Notes: a model not told the origin generated them from the letters alone. A DNA stretch of 64,000 bases from Cupriavidus taiwanensis (GCF_900250115.1 NZ_LT984803.1:1-64000); one strand, 5' to 3'. Positions 20,144-29,590 are shown, numbered from the stretch's first letter. Translations and numbers: made by a program.

Positions 20144-21043
20144 TCAGGCCAGTGCGGTTTCGGGGGTGCGGGCGCTGAGGTCGCGCTCGCCGATGCCAAA
20201 GGGCTTGTCGCCGATGATGCCGGCGCGCTCCATCTTGCGATGGCAGGGCGCGTAGTCCATCACCGCGTAGTGCTGGGTGCTGCGGTTGTCCCAGATGGCC
20301 ATGCTGTTGGGCTTCCAGCGCCAGCGGACCTGGTACTCGGGGATGAACGCCTGCGACACCAGGTAACGCAGCAGGTCGGCGCCGCCCGGGTTGTAGTCCT
20401 GGCCGTAACGCACGTGTGCCGGGGTGTGGAAGTTGGTGAAGTGCGTGGTGAAGGCGTTGACGAACAGGACCTTTTCACCGGTCTCGGGGTGGATGCGCAC
20501 CACCGGGTGTTCCGGGTCGGGGTACTGCTCCTTCAGCGCCAGGCGCCGTTCGATCGGCATGGCGGCGCCAAAGCTTGCCTCGATGCTGTGGCGGGCACGC
20601 AGGCCGGCGATCTGGGTCTTCACGTGCGCGGGCAGGTTCTCGTAGGCGAGCACCATGTTCGCCCACATGGTGTCGGCCCCGACTTCCGGGCCTTCCAGGC
20701 AGCGCAGCACGCAACCCATAGGCGGCGCTTCACGCCAGGTCGCATCGGTATGCCAGGCGTTCTCGTAGCGATCCATCGGCTGGTCCGGGCGCTTGTAGAT
20801 CTGCACCAGGCCAGGATATTGCGGATGGCTGCCGGCGACCGGGTGATCTTCCAGCTGGCCGAAGCGCTCGGCAAACGCGACGTGCTCGGCGCGGGAAATG
20901 TCCTGGTCACGCAGGAACAGCACCTTGTGCTGCAGCAGCGCGGCGCGGATCTCGGCGAACAGGCCGTCATCGTGGATGGCATCGTTCAGGTCCACGTCGA
21001 CCAGTTCAGCGCCAATGCTGGCGGTCAGTTGTTCTACGCGCAT
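20144..21043 (-). CDS. TauD/TfdA-family Fe(II)/2-oxoglutarate dioxygenase
   Basis: Non-haem iron dioxygenase that hydroxylates small molecules with decarboxylation of 2-oxoglutarate. The facial triad is HTD (His98, Asp100) and QHY (His258); Arg269 or Arg273 would bind 2-oxoglutarate. Start MRVEQLTA at 21043 gives 299 residues; a longer frame from 21118 adds 25 residues that do not look like the family, and AGGCC lies just upstream of 21043. It precedes the BKACE gene in a two-gene operon, suggesting hydroxylation of a substrate later cleaved as a keto acid. The substrate cannot be told from sequence (taurine, 2,4-D and betaine-type substrates occur in the family). Confidence 0.88.
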   Translation of the reverse strand: MRVEQLTASIGAELVDVDLNDAIHDDGLFAEIRAALLQHKVLFLRDQDISRAEHVAFAERFGQLEDHPVAGSHPQYPGLVQIYKRPDQPMDRYENAWHTDATWREAPPMGCVLRCLEGPEVGADTMWANMVLAYENLPAHVKTQIAGLRARHSIEASFGAAMPIERRLALKEQYPDPEHPVVRIHPETGEKVLFVNAFTTHFTNFHTPAHVRYGQDYNPGGADLLRYLVSQAFIPEYQVRWRWKPNSMAIWDNRSTQHYAVMDYAPCHRKMERAGIIGDKPFGIGERDLSARTPETALA

Positions 21044-21349
21044 CGTCAGGCCTCCGTGCGGGAAATGATGGATGCCGGGCATGCCGCACTTGTCGGATGC
21101 GTCGGGCATGTCGAACACGCGATGTCGTGCCCTGCCGGGCGATGGGAAATGCTGGTTTGGTTCACGCTTTGTCTCCTGCCGTATCAGTGGGGTAAATCAA
21201 CGCGTCTGGCGTTGGATGAAAATTACTGTTCGCGGCAGGGTGGAACTTTGCTTTACGTGCCAAACGCCTTGCGTCTAGTGCCAGGCCCAGCGTCAGGGCG
21301 GGTGCGATTTGATCGCCGTCAAATTTTTGGTGCGCACAGCAGCCCCCGC
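21044..21349. other. Upstream region of the TauD-BKACE operon
   Basis: No gene. It should hold the operon promoter, reading leftward. There is an AT-richer patch around 21190-21240, but no clear operator was recognised. Confidence 0.45.
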
Positions 21350-21480
21350 GCAACGCGAGCCTGAAAGCAAAACGGCGCGAGCCGACTGGTCTCGCACCGT
21401 TCTGGTTCTTTCATGTGAAGTGCCGCAAGCTGAAGCCTCAATACGCTCTCAAGGTCCAGCCGCTGATCGTTGCAAGGGAC
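21350..21480. repeat. Direct repeat copy B (hairpin-bearing)
   Basis: Related to 15385-15515: the first 60 or so bases (GCCTGAAAGCAAAACGGCG onward, with stem GGCGCGAG/CTCGCACC) and a CCAGCCGCTGATCG block are shared. It abuts the 3' end of the aldo/keto reductase gene. Confidence 0.7.
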
Positions 21481-22383
21481 TCACGCAACCGCATGCCCGC
21501 GCATGGCTCCGCCAATCGCATCCAGCTCCGCAAGCACGGCATCCGTCAACACAATCTCCGCCGCCTTCAGGTTCTCCCTCAAATGCCCCACCGACGAAGT
21601 CCCCGGAATCAGCAGCACATTCGGCGCCCGGTGCAGCAACCAGGCCAGCGCCACCTGCATCGCCGTCGCCCCGATCCCTTCCGCTACCTTTGACAACGCC
21701 GCCGACTGAATCGGCGTGAACCCGCCAAGCGGAAAGAACGGCACGAACGCAATCCCCTGCTCCGCCAGTTCATCGACCAGCGCATCATCCCCGCGCTGCA
21801 CCAGGTTGTACTGGTTCTGCACGCAGGCAACCGGCGCAATCTTCCGCGCCTGCGCCACCTGTGCCGATGTCACGTTGCTCAGTCCGATGTGGCGAACCAG
21901 CCCCTGCCTTTGCAGCTCGGCCAGCGCGGTGACTTCCCTTTCGATCGATCCTTCCATCGGCGCATGGACATCCCCCATGAGCCGCAGGTTGACGACATCC
22001 AGCACCTCCACGCCCAGGTTGCGCAGATTGTCATGGACCGCCTGCCGGATGGCCTCCGGCTCAAGCGCCGGCAGCCACGAGGCGTCTGCGCCGCGGCGGG
22101 CGCCTACCTTGGTGACGATCACCAGGTCATCCGGGTAAGGATGGAGAGCTTCGCGGATGAGCTGGTTGGTGATGTGCGGGCCGTAGAAATCACTTGTATC
22201 GATGTGGTTGACGCCGGACGCGACGGCTTCGCGCAGCACGGCGATGGCGGCGTCACGATCCTTCGGCGGACCGAATACGCCGGGCCCGGCGAGCTGCATG
22301 GCGCCGTAGCCCATGCGGTTTACGGTGCGGCCGGCAAGCGTGAAGGTGGTGGCGGGGCGGCGAGGTTGGTGCGTGGGGGACAT
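21481..22383 (-). CDS. Aldo/keto reductase
   Basis: NADPH-dependent TIM-barrel oxidoreductase of 300 residues. The family features are GYGAMQLAGPG, DTSDFYGPH (catalytic Asp and Tyr), the lysine in VIVTKVG, and a histidine in the later barrel strands, with HIGLSNV and the C-terminal IPGTSSVGHLREN cofactor loop. AGGAGAG lies a few bases before the start. It is divergent from a LysR-type regulator with a 110-base gap, so LysR control is likely. A broken partial copy lies at 18742-19025. Confidence 0.92.
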   Translation of the reverse strand: MSPTHQPRRPATTFTLAGRTVNRMGYGAMQLAGPGVFGPPKDRDAAIAVLREAVASGVNHIDTSDFYGPHITNQLIREALHPYPDDLVIVTKVGARRGADASWLPALEPEAIRQAVHDNLRNLGVEVLDVVNLRLMGDVHAPMEGSIEREVTALAELQRQGLVRHIGLSNVTSAQVAQARKIAPVACVQNQYNLVQRGDDALVDELAEQGIAFVPFFPLGGFTPIQSAALSKVAEGIGATAMQVALAWLLHRAPNVLLIPGTSSVGHLRENLKAAEIVLTDAVLAELDAIGGAMRGHAVA

Positions 22384-22493
22384 GGCGCTCTCCTTGATTC
22401 GGTTTGGCTGAGGTGGCGCCAGTATGGTCAGCGTTGCAGTGTTTGATAATCCGGCCTAGATTGAATGGGCTGTTTCAAAATTTGAACACTGAG

Positions 22494-23396
22494 ATGGAAT
22501 TCAACGATCTGGCCGCGTTCGTGTCAGTGGCCCGCGCCGGGGGCTTTCGGGATGCGGCGCGGATCAGCGGCGTGTCGGCGTCAAGCCTCAGCATCGCCGT
22601 GCGCCGCCTGGAGTCGAAGCTGGGCCTGCGCCTGCTCAACCGCACCACGCGCAGCGTCGCCCCGACCGAAGCGGGGCTGCGCCTGCTCGAGCGGCTCACG
22701 CCCCTGTTCAGCGAGATGGAGTCCGCGCTGGACGTCCTGAACGCCTTCCGCGACAAGCCCTCCGGCACGCTAAAGCTGAACGTGCCATCGAGTGCCGCGT
22801 GGACGGTGTTGCCAGCCATCCTCCCGCCGTTCCTGGAGGCCTACCCCGACATCCGTGTAGAGCTCGTGGTCGAGGATGGATTCGTCGACGTGCTGGCCAT
22901 CGGCTGCGACGCCGGCATTCGCTACGAAGAGCGGCTCGAGCAGGACATGGTCGCCATCCCGATCGGGCCGCGCGTGCAATGCTTCGCGACGGCGGCAACG
23001 CCTGGCTATCTCGACCGGCACGGCAGGCCGGAGCACCCGCGCGATTTGCTCTCCCACGTCTGCTTGCGCGGGCAGTTCGCCAGCGGGGCCACGCCGCCGT
23101 GGGTGTTCGAGCGGGATGGGGAGGAGTTGCGGCTGGATCCGCCGCACCGGTTGCTGATCCGGCCCGCCGCGTCGATCGACCTGGCGATCAGTACGGCACT
23201 GGCTGGCGTTGGGGTCATCCACATCTTCGAGGGCAAGCTGCGGCCGTATCTCGACAGCGGGGCGCTGGAGCCGGTTCTTGAGCCTTGGTGGCAGAAGTTC
23301 TCAGGGCCGTTTCTTTACTATCCGGGGCGAAGGCATCTGCCGGCGCCGTTGCGGGCGTTCGTGGATTTCTTGAAGGCACTGGGGCCAGCGGATTGA
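22494..23396 (+). CDS. LysR-family transcriptional regulator
   Basis: 300 residues: an N-terminal winged helix-turn-helix (residues 1-60: MEFNDLAAFVSVARAGGFRD... NRTTRSV) and a C-terminal periplasmic-binding-like effector domain from about 90. The start at 22494 matches the family N terminus; an upstream frame from 22404 is not LysR-like. It is divergent from the aldo/keto reductase, the usual layout for a LysR target. The effector is unknown. Confidence 0.93.
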   Translation: MEFNDLAAFVSVARAGGFRDAARISGVSASSLSIAVRRLESKLGLRLLNRTTRSVAPTEAGLRLLERLTPLFSEMESALDVLNAFRDKPSGTLKLNVPSSAAWTVLPAILPPFLEAYPDIRVELVVEDGFVDVLAIGCDAGIRYEERLEQDMVAIPIGPRVQCFATAATPGYLDRHGRPEHPRDLLSHVCLRGQFASGATPPWVFERDGEELRLDPPHRLLIRPAASIDLAISTALAGVGVIHIFEGKLRPYLDSGALEPVLEPWWQKFSGPFLYYPGRRHLPAPLRAFVDFLKALGPAD

Positions 23397-23445
23397 GCGC
23401 GCCAACGGGCACGTCGGTCGCCATCGAGCTGGTCAAGTCGATGCC

Positions 23446-24285
23446 TCAATATTCCCGCAGGACCCAACTGCTGATCGCCGCAAAGTACTCGCGCAACCAG
23501 GCATTGAAGCGAAGGTACAAGGGCGTTCCGGCTCCCACGCCGAATGTCTGGCTGAACCCGGCCTTCCCCGCAATTCCCACGGCTCGCCGCACGTGGAAAT
23601 CGCTGGTCACCACCACAATTGCCTTACCCGCATCAACGCCCTGCCCCTCCAGCAGGCGGCGGCTGAACACCAGGTTCTCCTCGGTACTCGTACTTCGCCC
23701 TTCGCGAATCACCCTGTCCGCCGCTACCCCACGCGCTACAAGGTAGTCGGCCATGATGTCCGCCTCGACACACCGCAGCCCGAAGTCCTGTCCGCCGCTC
23801 ACAACCACCTTGGCCTCCGGCCATCGCTGCGCCTGCATCAACCCCTGATCCAGCCGCGCAATCAACGTCGGCGACGCCTCGCAGTTAGGCGTGCCTGACC
23901 CGAGAATGACGATCGCCTTCACCGATGTCCCAGCCGGCACGGAGACGCCCATGCCGCTGCGGATGCCATAAAAGAACATCGCGACAGTGGCCAGCCATGC
24001 GGCAAACGCAATCCATCCCGCGCGCCAAAGCAGCTGTCGCCGGGGATCGGCCTTCCGCCATCGTGCCACGCCATCCCAACACAGGGCGAGCAACAGGAAG
24101 GCGATACCAATAGACCCGGGCAACACAATGCCGAAGTTGAATAACCCCATGCGCATCAGTGCGACGGCGTCGCCAAGCAGGATGGCGCCAACCAGCGCCA
24201 GGGCAAGGCGGATCCAGCGTGCGCTTCGTTTCGCTGCGAGGTTCTTCAGATAATTGATTGGCAGATTATCGAACGGCATATTCAT
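23446..24285 (-). CDS. YdcF-like DUF218 membrane-anchored protein
   Basis: About 279 residues. Four hydrophobic segments fill the N-terminal third, followed by a DUF218 domain with AIVILGSGT, VVSGGQD, STSTEEN and TSDFHVRRA. DUF218 proteins (YdcF, SanA, ElyC) act at the envelope, several in surface-polymer or lipid carrier metabolism; the exact reaction here is unknown. The start is uncertain: a GGAGG lies upstream of the Met codons at 24285 and 24279, and a TTG at 24327 would place that ribosome site inside the gene. It is convergent with the LysR gene. Confidence 0.8.
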   Translation of the reverse strand: MNMPFDNLPINYLKNLAAKRSARWIRLALALVGAILLGDAVALMRMGLFNFGIVLPGSIGIAFLLLALCWDGVARWRKADPRRQLLWRAGWIAFAAWLATVAMFFYGIRSGMGVSVPAGTSVKAIVILGSGTPNCEASPTLIARLDQGLMQAQRWPEAKVVVSGGQDFGLRCVEADIMADYLVARGVAADRVIREGRSTSTEENLVFSRRLLEGQGVDAGKAIVVVTSDFHVRRAVGIAGKAGFSQTFGVGAGTPLYLRFNAWLREYFAAISSWVLREY

Positions 24286-24426
24286 GCATCCGGGGTTGCC
24301 ATAGTACGAATTTATGCCCTCCAACAAAACAGATATTGGGCGGTATTGACGATGCGCAACAGACTACGGACCCAGACCACTACGTCATGCGGCCGACGTC
24401 ATGAACAAATGGAGGAGGACACCGTG

Positions 24427-25258
24427 CTACCAGATTATATTTCCCATATCCAGCGGAAATGAGCCACGCACTTCGTGGCTGGATACCAGATGCACGCAGC
24501 GCTTGACCAGGTCCGGCCCGGGAATGCGCAGCCAGCGCTTTTGCGCCCAGGCGCCATGACCGGAGACCATCGTTTCCATCATGCTCTGCGCGATGCCGGC
24601 GGAGGCCACGGTATCGAACAGTCCCAGGAAATCGATCTGCACCGGGATGCCGCACAGGCTGAGCTTCTCGCCGTTGGCATCACAGGCATCGCGCAGCCAA
24701 TTGCAGAATCCACGCGCTTATGTGGCACCGCGCGAGAAGCCAAATACGTGCAGGCGGATGCGTTTGATGATCGGCCTTCGGCCTTTAGGCAGGTCGCCCA
24801 GTGCTTTGGCGAGCACTGCCTTGCGCTCGTTCAGCACACGGCGGCGGCCCTTCGTATTGACCTCGCGCCAGTTGGTGCGCGCCACGGCCATCAACGAAGA
24901 GAGCGGGCCAACGCCTGCGCGCAGGTTGCGGTCGAGCTCCCCTTGGCGCGGTATTTGCCGTTTCGCTCGCGTTCGATGGCCGTGCTGCCGCCTAGGTATG
25001 GAATCTGGATCTCCGGGGCGTTGAGGTCAGCACTCATCTGGCGGACGCAGTCGCGGTCTGCTGTTCGCTGGGCGAGATTTTGACCATGGAAGTGAGCGTG
25101 CAAGTGGTTGTGCATTTGTAGGAGGGCCCAGTTAATCCGAGCCTCCCCACCCCACCCGGCGGCCGCACCTGCGACTGCCTGAATGCCTATGCCCAAATCG
25201 CCGATTTCCTTATAGAACGGCGTACCGACACCCGCGGCGCAGCTTCGAAAGCGATATC
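24427..25258 (-). pseudogene. Broken Tle1-like (DUF2235) phospholipase effector gene
   Basis: Read leftward, pieces of a type VI phospholipase are clear: GVGTPFYKEIGDLG, then a frameshift near 24900-24920, then LHVFGFSRGAT with the GxSxG nucleophile, then an in-frame TAA at 24718-24720 exactly where a conserved Glu normally follows, then ARGFCNWL, QIDFLGLFDTVAS and KRCVHLVSSHEVRGSFPLD. The N-terminal third is missing; the match ends about 24427. It lies directly after the vgrG remnant in the same direction, the usual vgrG-effector order. It cannot make a working enzyme. Confidence 0.85.
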
Positions 25259-25263
25259 CGGCC

Positions 25264-27245
25264 CTACACGCTGGCGACAGGAGAGCCAGCGGCAGCTGCT
25301 TTCAGCAGGCATTCAAGGCACGCCTTCTGCGGAAATACCGGCAACGGATAGGGCGTATCCACCGGCCCCTCGAACTTGCGCTGCGCGGCCTTGTAGGTGA
25401 TCGGCCCCGGGCATTCGACGTTGATGTTGTCGCCCTCCAGAGTGATTGAGGCACCGCCAGCCGTGGCCAGGCGAATACGTTTCGCCGACGCAAAATCGAC
25501 GTTCATGTTGGCGGAAACGATGACCAGGTCTTCGCGGGCCGCAAGCTTCAGCACGTCGTGCTGGGCCTGGAGATCGATGTCTTCCTGCCCGGCGGTCACT
25601 TGTAGCCCGAGGTTGCCTTCGCCGGCGGCGGACAGCCCGGCCGCGATGCCGGTCGCCTGACCTGCATGCACGCGCGCCTGGCCTGCCACGGCGATGCTGT
25701 GGTCCTGCCCGCTGAGCAGCGCCACGCTCTCGCCGTTGGCCAGCTGCAGGTCCTGGCCCGCCACTACGGCAATCCCCGCGCGGCCGCTCAGGTGGACCAT
25801 GGGTCCGGCCTGGTATGGGACCTTGCCGGCTGTGGTGGCGGTGTTGCCAGCGGCGGCATCCGCAAGCGCGGCATGGAAGTCCTGGCCGTCGACCATGCCG
25901 GCGGCTGCCTTGACCTGTTTGGGCAGCGCTGCTTGGTCGTCGTCGGCGACGCTCGGCGGTGGAACCTGGTGCACGGCCGCGGCCTCGCCCAGCGTGCGGG
26001 TGAGATCGCTGGCCTGCCGCAGCAGCGCGACGCCGGCAGCGTTGTCTCCGGTGGGTAGTGCAGGGCCGGTGACGGCATCGCGGTAGGTGGTCAGCAGCAG
26101 TCCGGCACGAGCGCGCACGGCCGCGTAGCCATCGGGACGCAGTTCGAACCCCTGGCCGCGGAAGCTGCCGCGGCGGTTGTCCTGCTGGTGCACCAGGTGG
26201 CCGAGATTGAGCTGGGTCGCGGCTTGCGTGGTGGCAAGCTGCGCGCGCAACTGGTTGTCGCTGTCGTCCAGCACCAGCTGGTTGTGGCCTGTGCCACCGT
26301 GCTCCTGGCTTTTGAAGCCGGTCAGCGCCGCCGCGTTGCGGTGTCCTTGCGCGTCCGGGCTCATGCCGTGCCATGGCGGACTGTTGCCCGCCGCCAGGTT
26401 GGCGTGTGCGCTGGCGCGGTTGTCGCTGCCTTGCGCATACAGGCCGTGGGCATCATAGGGTTGCGGGAACGTCGTTGCGGCGATTGTCCGGCCGCCTGGC
26501 GTCGGCGCGATGCCGGCCTCGCCATGTCCGTGGTACACCGCAGCCAGCACAAAGGGCTGGTCGATATCGTCGTCGGTGAACTTGACCAGCACCTCCTGGC
26601 CGATGCGCGGCAGCCACTGCCAGCCCTTGCCGGCGCCGGCCTGGCGCTGCGCCACGCGGATCCAGCGGCTGCTGCGGTCGTCGGCGCGCTCGCCGCGCTG
26701 CCAGTGGAACCGCACCCGGACATGACCTTTTGGGCTGACGTGATGCTCGGCGTTGCCGTCGGGCACGGTCTGGCCGTCGGGCCCGACGACGATGGCGCTG
26801 TGTACACCCAGTGGTACCGGACGGCTGTACAGGCGCGGGCAGTCCGCGCCGAGGGCGAGCGCGCGCCACGGCCGGCGCGCGTCGAAAGCGCGGAAAAGCG
26901 CGCCATATCCGTGTTCGCGGGCCGCCGCAAGCAGGTGCGGTGGCGCAGCGTTGCGGGCTGGCATGGGGGGCGCTCCAAGCGAGCCTTGGATCTCGGCCAT
27001 CGATTCCGGCGCGCGGGGGCGTTGTCGAGGACCAGGGCAGCGTCCGGCGCTCCGAGGCGCTTCGATAGTTCGGCGCGGGTGTCGCGCCCCAGGTTGTTGA
27101 AGCCGCAGTGTTCAACGGCGTCGAGCAGCAGTGGGTAGCCGTCGGCAGCGCTTTCCAGCGGCGGCAAGTGGGGGCAGAGCCAACGATAACTCGCCCGTCG
27201 CGGCCGCAAGCACCTCTTTGCGTGTAACGGCGCGCTTCAGCCGAC
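25264..27245 (-). pseudogene. Truncated and frameshifted vgrG (type VI spike protein)
   Basis: A 578-codon frame (27000-25264) covers the VgrG gp5-like part: GVHSAIVVGPDG, HVRVRFHWQRG, SSRWIRVAQ, GWQWLPRIGQEVLVKF, then beta-helical repeats and a DUF2345-type tail. The preceding sequence, NNLGRDTRAELSKRLGAPD, continues in another frame with a shift near 27015. About 400 N-terminal residues (the gp27-like hub) are absent beyond about 27245. Without its hub it should not trimerise into a spike, although the 578-residue product might still be made from the ATG at 27000. Confidence 0.82.
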
Positions 27246-27458
27246 TGCCGCGATCCTTCGCAAAGCTGCGGGCACGTGCCTGACGCCGACATCCGGCATG
27301 GCTGGACAAAGTCGCCGCCGCCGCCTACCAAAGCTTGTTCCGCGATTTTCCCGCATGCTGGTCCCTCACGAAGAGGAACAACTTTAAGGTTAGCCCTATG
27401 GAGGCCCGAACCGAGGTTGGTTAAACCTCGGTATCAGATCGTTCAATCTGAAGCCACC

Positions 27459-28019
27459 ATGCCTGACATTCGTTACGCACTTCGAAATGGGGATAAGACC
27501 AGTTCGAACGGGACACTTATCGCTACTGGCCAGAGCATGTTTCATCATGACGTAACGGTGGGTGTCGAAGGCGACTACGCAACCTGTCCCGCTTGCAAGG
27601 CAGGTGGGCCCGTCATGAACGATTGCCATCCTTCGTTCGACATACAGGGGAAGCAGATCCTGGTAAGTGGTGCCCGCGTCTATTGCAGGTGCGTTGCACG
27701 ACCGGTGGTCATTCCTTCGCAATCCGACTTTAGTATCGAAGTGCAAACGGCCGGTCCTCACACATTGTCGCTATGCTCAAAAGGACTGGGCTATGGCGAC
27801 GATGAAGTGGCCAGCGACATGCGGGTCATTGAGCAATACTACGAGCTTGTTGATGCCGATACAGACAAGCCGGAGTATGGCTACCGATATGACCTGTACA
27901 TTAAGGATCAACCGGTTACGCGGAATGCCGAACTTCGCGAGACGTCTGCAGCCGTGCGCGGCGATGTCGAGGAGCACATCGTCCTATGGCTGGACAAGCC
28001 GACTGAAGGACGAGCATGA
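27459..28019 (+). CDS. PAAR-domain protein, type VI secretion spike tip (cassette 2)
   Basis: 186 residues. The PAAR half (1-95) is nearly the same as in cassette 1: RYALRNGDKT, GVEGDYATCPACK, GKQILVSGARVYCRC, with the same four cysteines. The C-terminal 90 residues differ entirely from cassette 1 (IEQYYELVDADT, then RYDLYIKDQPV) and so probably match a different cargo. The start at 27459 is the conserved one; no strong ribosome site precedes it (TCTGAAG). Its stop overlaps the next gene start by ATGA. It reads away from the vgrG remnant. Confidence 0.87.
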   Translation: MPDIRYALRNGDKTSSNGTLIATGQSMFHHDVTVGVEGDYATCPACKAGGPVMNDCHPSFDIQGKQILVSGARVYCRCVARPVVIPSQSDFSIEVQTAGPHTLSLCSKGLGYGDDEVASDMRVIEQYYELVDADTDKPEYGYRYDLYIKDQPVTRNAELRETSAAVRGDVEEHIVLWLDKPTEGRA

Positions 28020-28636
28020 CGGATTCCACCAAGCTCACTTCGGAAGAGCGCTTGCTGGCTGCCATCGCCTATGGCGAATCCTCAACGCTGGATCAATACG
28101 AAGAGATGGCGGCGCTGGCAAGCGTTATGGTTCGTCAGATGAAGGCACGCGGCTATTCATCTATTGATGCCTTCACATCGAAGGATAAGCACTTCTCCTT
28201 TGTACGAACAGACGGTAACGCACGCTACGCCAGGTTGATGAAGGCCGCTGAAAGCGACGTCGAACGGAGCGCGCCCATGTCAGATGCGGTGAGGGCAGCA
28301 AGGAATGCCCTTGCAGGAGGCGTGGACCATTCGAACGGGGCGTACTTTTGGGATGGGGCGGACATCAGGTCCAATTACAAGCATCATGCGAAGGTAAGGT
28401 CTGGCATCCACTTCACAGATCCGGCGCACAACATCTACGGAATCAGCGGGTCAGAGAGGACGAAGATTCTGTATAGAACCGTCCGAAAGAGGGTCAATGG
28501 AGAATTCAAGACGGTAAGGGAGGAGGTTGGGCGCTATTCTTGGGTCTATGAGTCTACGGCGGCTGTGGGAGGGACGATCTTTTGGCGATATGGCCAAGAC
28601 TGGATGACCGTTACACGCGCGAAGGAGTACAAATGA
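28016..28636 (+). CDS. SleB-like cell wall hydrolase, candidate type VI effector
   Basis: 206 residues without signal peptide. AIAYGESS (Glu21), MAALASVMVRQM, DKHFSF and GGVDHSNGAYFWDGADI follow the order of cell-wall hydrolases of the SleB/hydrolase_2 type (E near the start, then QFS-like and DPTxGA-like motifs). Peptidoglycan cleavage in the periplasm of rival bacteria is the inferred role. It is coupled by ATGA overlaps both to the PAAR gene before it and to the exported protein gene after it. Confidence 0.62.
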   Translation: MTDSTKLTSEERLLAAIAYGESSTLDQYEEMAALASVMVRQMKARGYSSIDAFTSKDKHFSFVRTDGNARYARLMKAAESDVERSAPMSDAVRAARNALAGGVDHSNGAYFWDGADIRSNYKHHAKVRSGIHFTDPAHNIYGISGSERTKILYRTVRKRVNGEFKTVREEVGRYSWVYESTAAVGGTIFWRYGQDWMTVTRAKEYK

Positions 28637-29181
28637 CGCGAACCGTTCTCGTAGCTTCGCTGCTTGCGCTTTCCGTTACCGCTCACGCCGAGCAACTGCC
28701 GGCGGCCATTATCGACAGTTGCCTGCTCTTCGACAGCCCGTCGGACGCATCGGTCTCAGTCACCCAGATTGAGGGAAATGCGGATCTTATAGACGACGTT
28801 ACTGTACCCGGTTATCAGTTGTTCATCCCCGGTGGGGCAAACAACAAGCTCCCGGTTGGCTACGCTAGCAGCAAGCGCGGTAGCAACGACTTCATCTTCG
28901 TCGGAGCGCGCCGCGGGTATATCAGACGTGCGGTCGCTCTTGGAAAGCACCGACCCGCGAGAGTCGAGCAACCGATGCTGGCTGCCTACGCTGTGCTGAG
29001 CCAGCACGGGCGACGATACGTGTGCTTAATGGAAAGCAACCGAAGCGGAAGCGCCGCCTTTGTACGGTCAGCCTACGTGGGACGGATCCCGTCGTCGCAA
29101 GGTGCGAAGTTGAAGCTGTATTACAAGGTGGCTGATGTGAAGCCATCACAAGCCAAGTCAATCGGAAACACGGGTAAATGA
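28633..29181 (+). CDS. Sec-exported protein, candidate periplasmic immunity protein
   Basis: 182 residues starting MTRTVLVASLL with a signal peptide and a VTAHA-E cleavage site at about residue 20. The mature protein has no recognised family. The ATG overlaps the stop of the wall hydrolase gene. An exported protein coupled to a periplasm-acting effector is the expected place for its inhibitor. The role is inferred from order and location only. Confidence 0.6.
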   Translation: MTRTVLVASLLALSVTAHAEQLPAAIIDSCLLFDSPSDASVSVTQIEGNADLIDDVTVPGYQLFIPGGANNKLPVGYASSKRGSNDFIFVGARRGYIRRAVALGKHRPARVEQPMLAAYAVLSQHGRRYVCLMESNRSGSAAFVRSAYVGRIPSSQGAKLKLYYKVADVKPSQAKSIGNTGK

Positions 29182-29230
29182 AGTTCTGGCCTGGAATCCG
29201 CAATTCGGCGTTGCCGATGTCGTCTGGTGC

Positions 29231-29590
29231 TCGGGTCTGTCAGAAATTTTGTGTTTAGGCCATGACATGTCGCCAAGGAGCATGTATGCCACGCAGAACC
29301 AAGACGAGCCAGGCCGCCGACCGTGAGCTGCCGACCATCCCAGACCATTTCGTCAAGGGCCCGATGACTGCCGAGGCGGTTCAGGACGCTTCGATGGCGT
29401 TCGCCCTGATCGAACGCGCCCTGGGCGCTGAGCTCGGCCATCACCTGGGCTACGCGGCTGGCGCCGAGCGCCCGGCCGGCACGGACAACCAGCGCAATGG
29501 CAAGAACGCCAAGACCCTTCTGACCGCCGACGGCCCCCTGCGGGTAGACATCCCGCGCGACCGCGACGGCAGTTTCGATCCAATTCTGAT
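29231..29590 (+). mobile_element. Left-end fragment of an IS256-family insertion sequence
   Basis: A terminal-repeat-like CTGTCAGAAATTTTGTGT at 29238-29255 precedes a transposase start. Family similarity stops after IPRDRDGSF, about 29578-29590, where unrelated sequence takes over. No right end is present, so the element cannot move. Confidence 0.7.

Noticed and set aside
16009..21364. Long rightward frames across the BKACE/TauD block (258 and 795 codons)
   Set aside because: They are antisense shadows of the BKACE and TauD genes; the products are His/Val/Arg-rich without any domain.
26188..27138. Rightward 316-codon frame opposite vgrG
   Set aside because: Antisense to clear VgrG coding sequence; no ribosome site or family.
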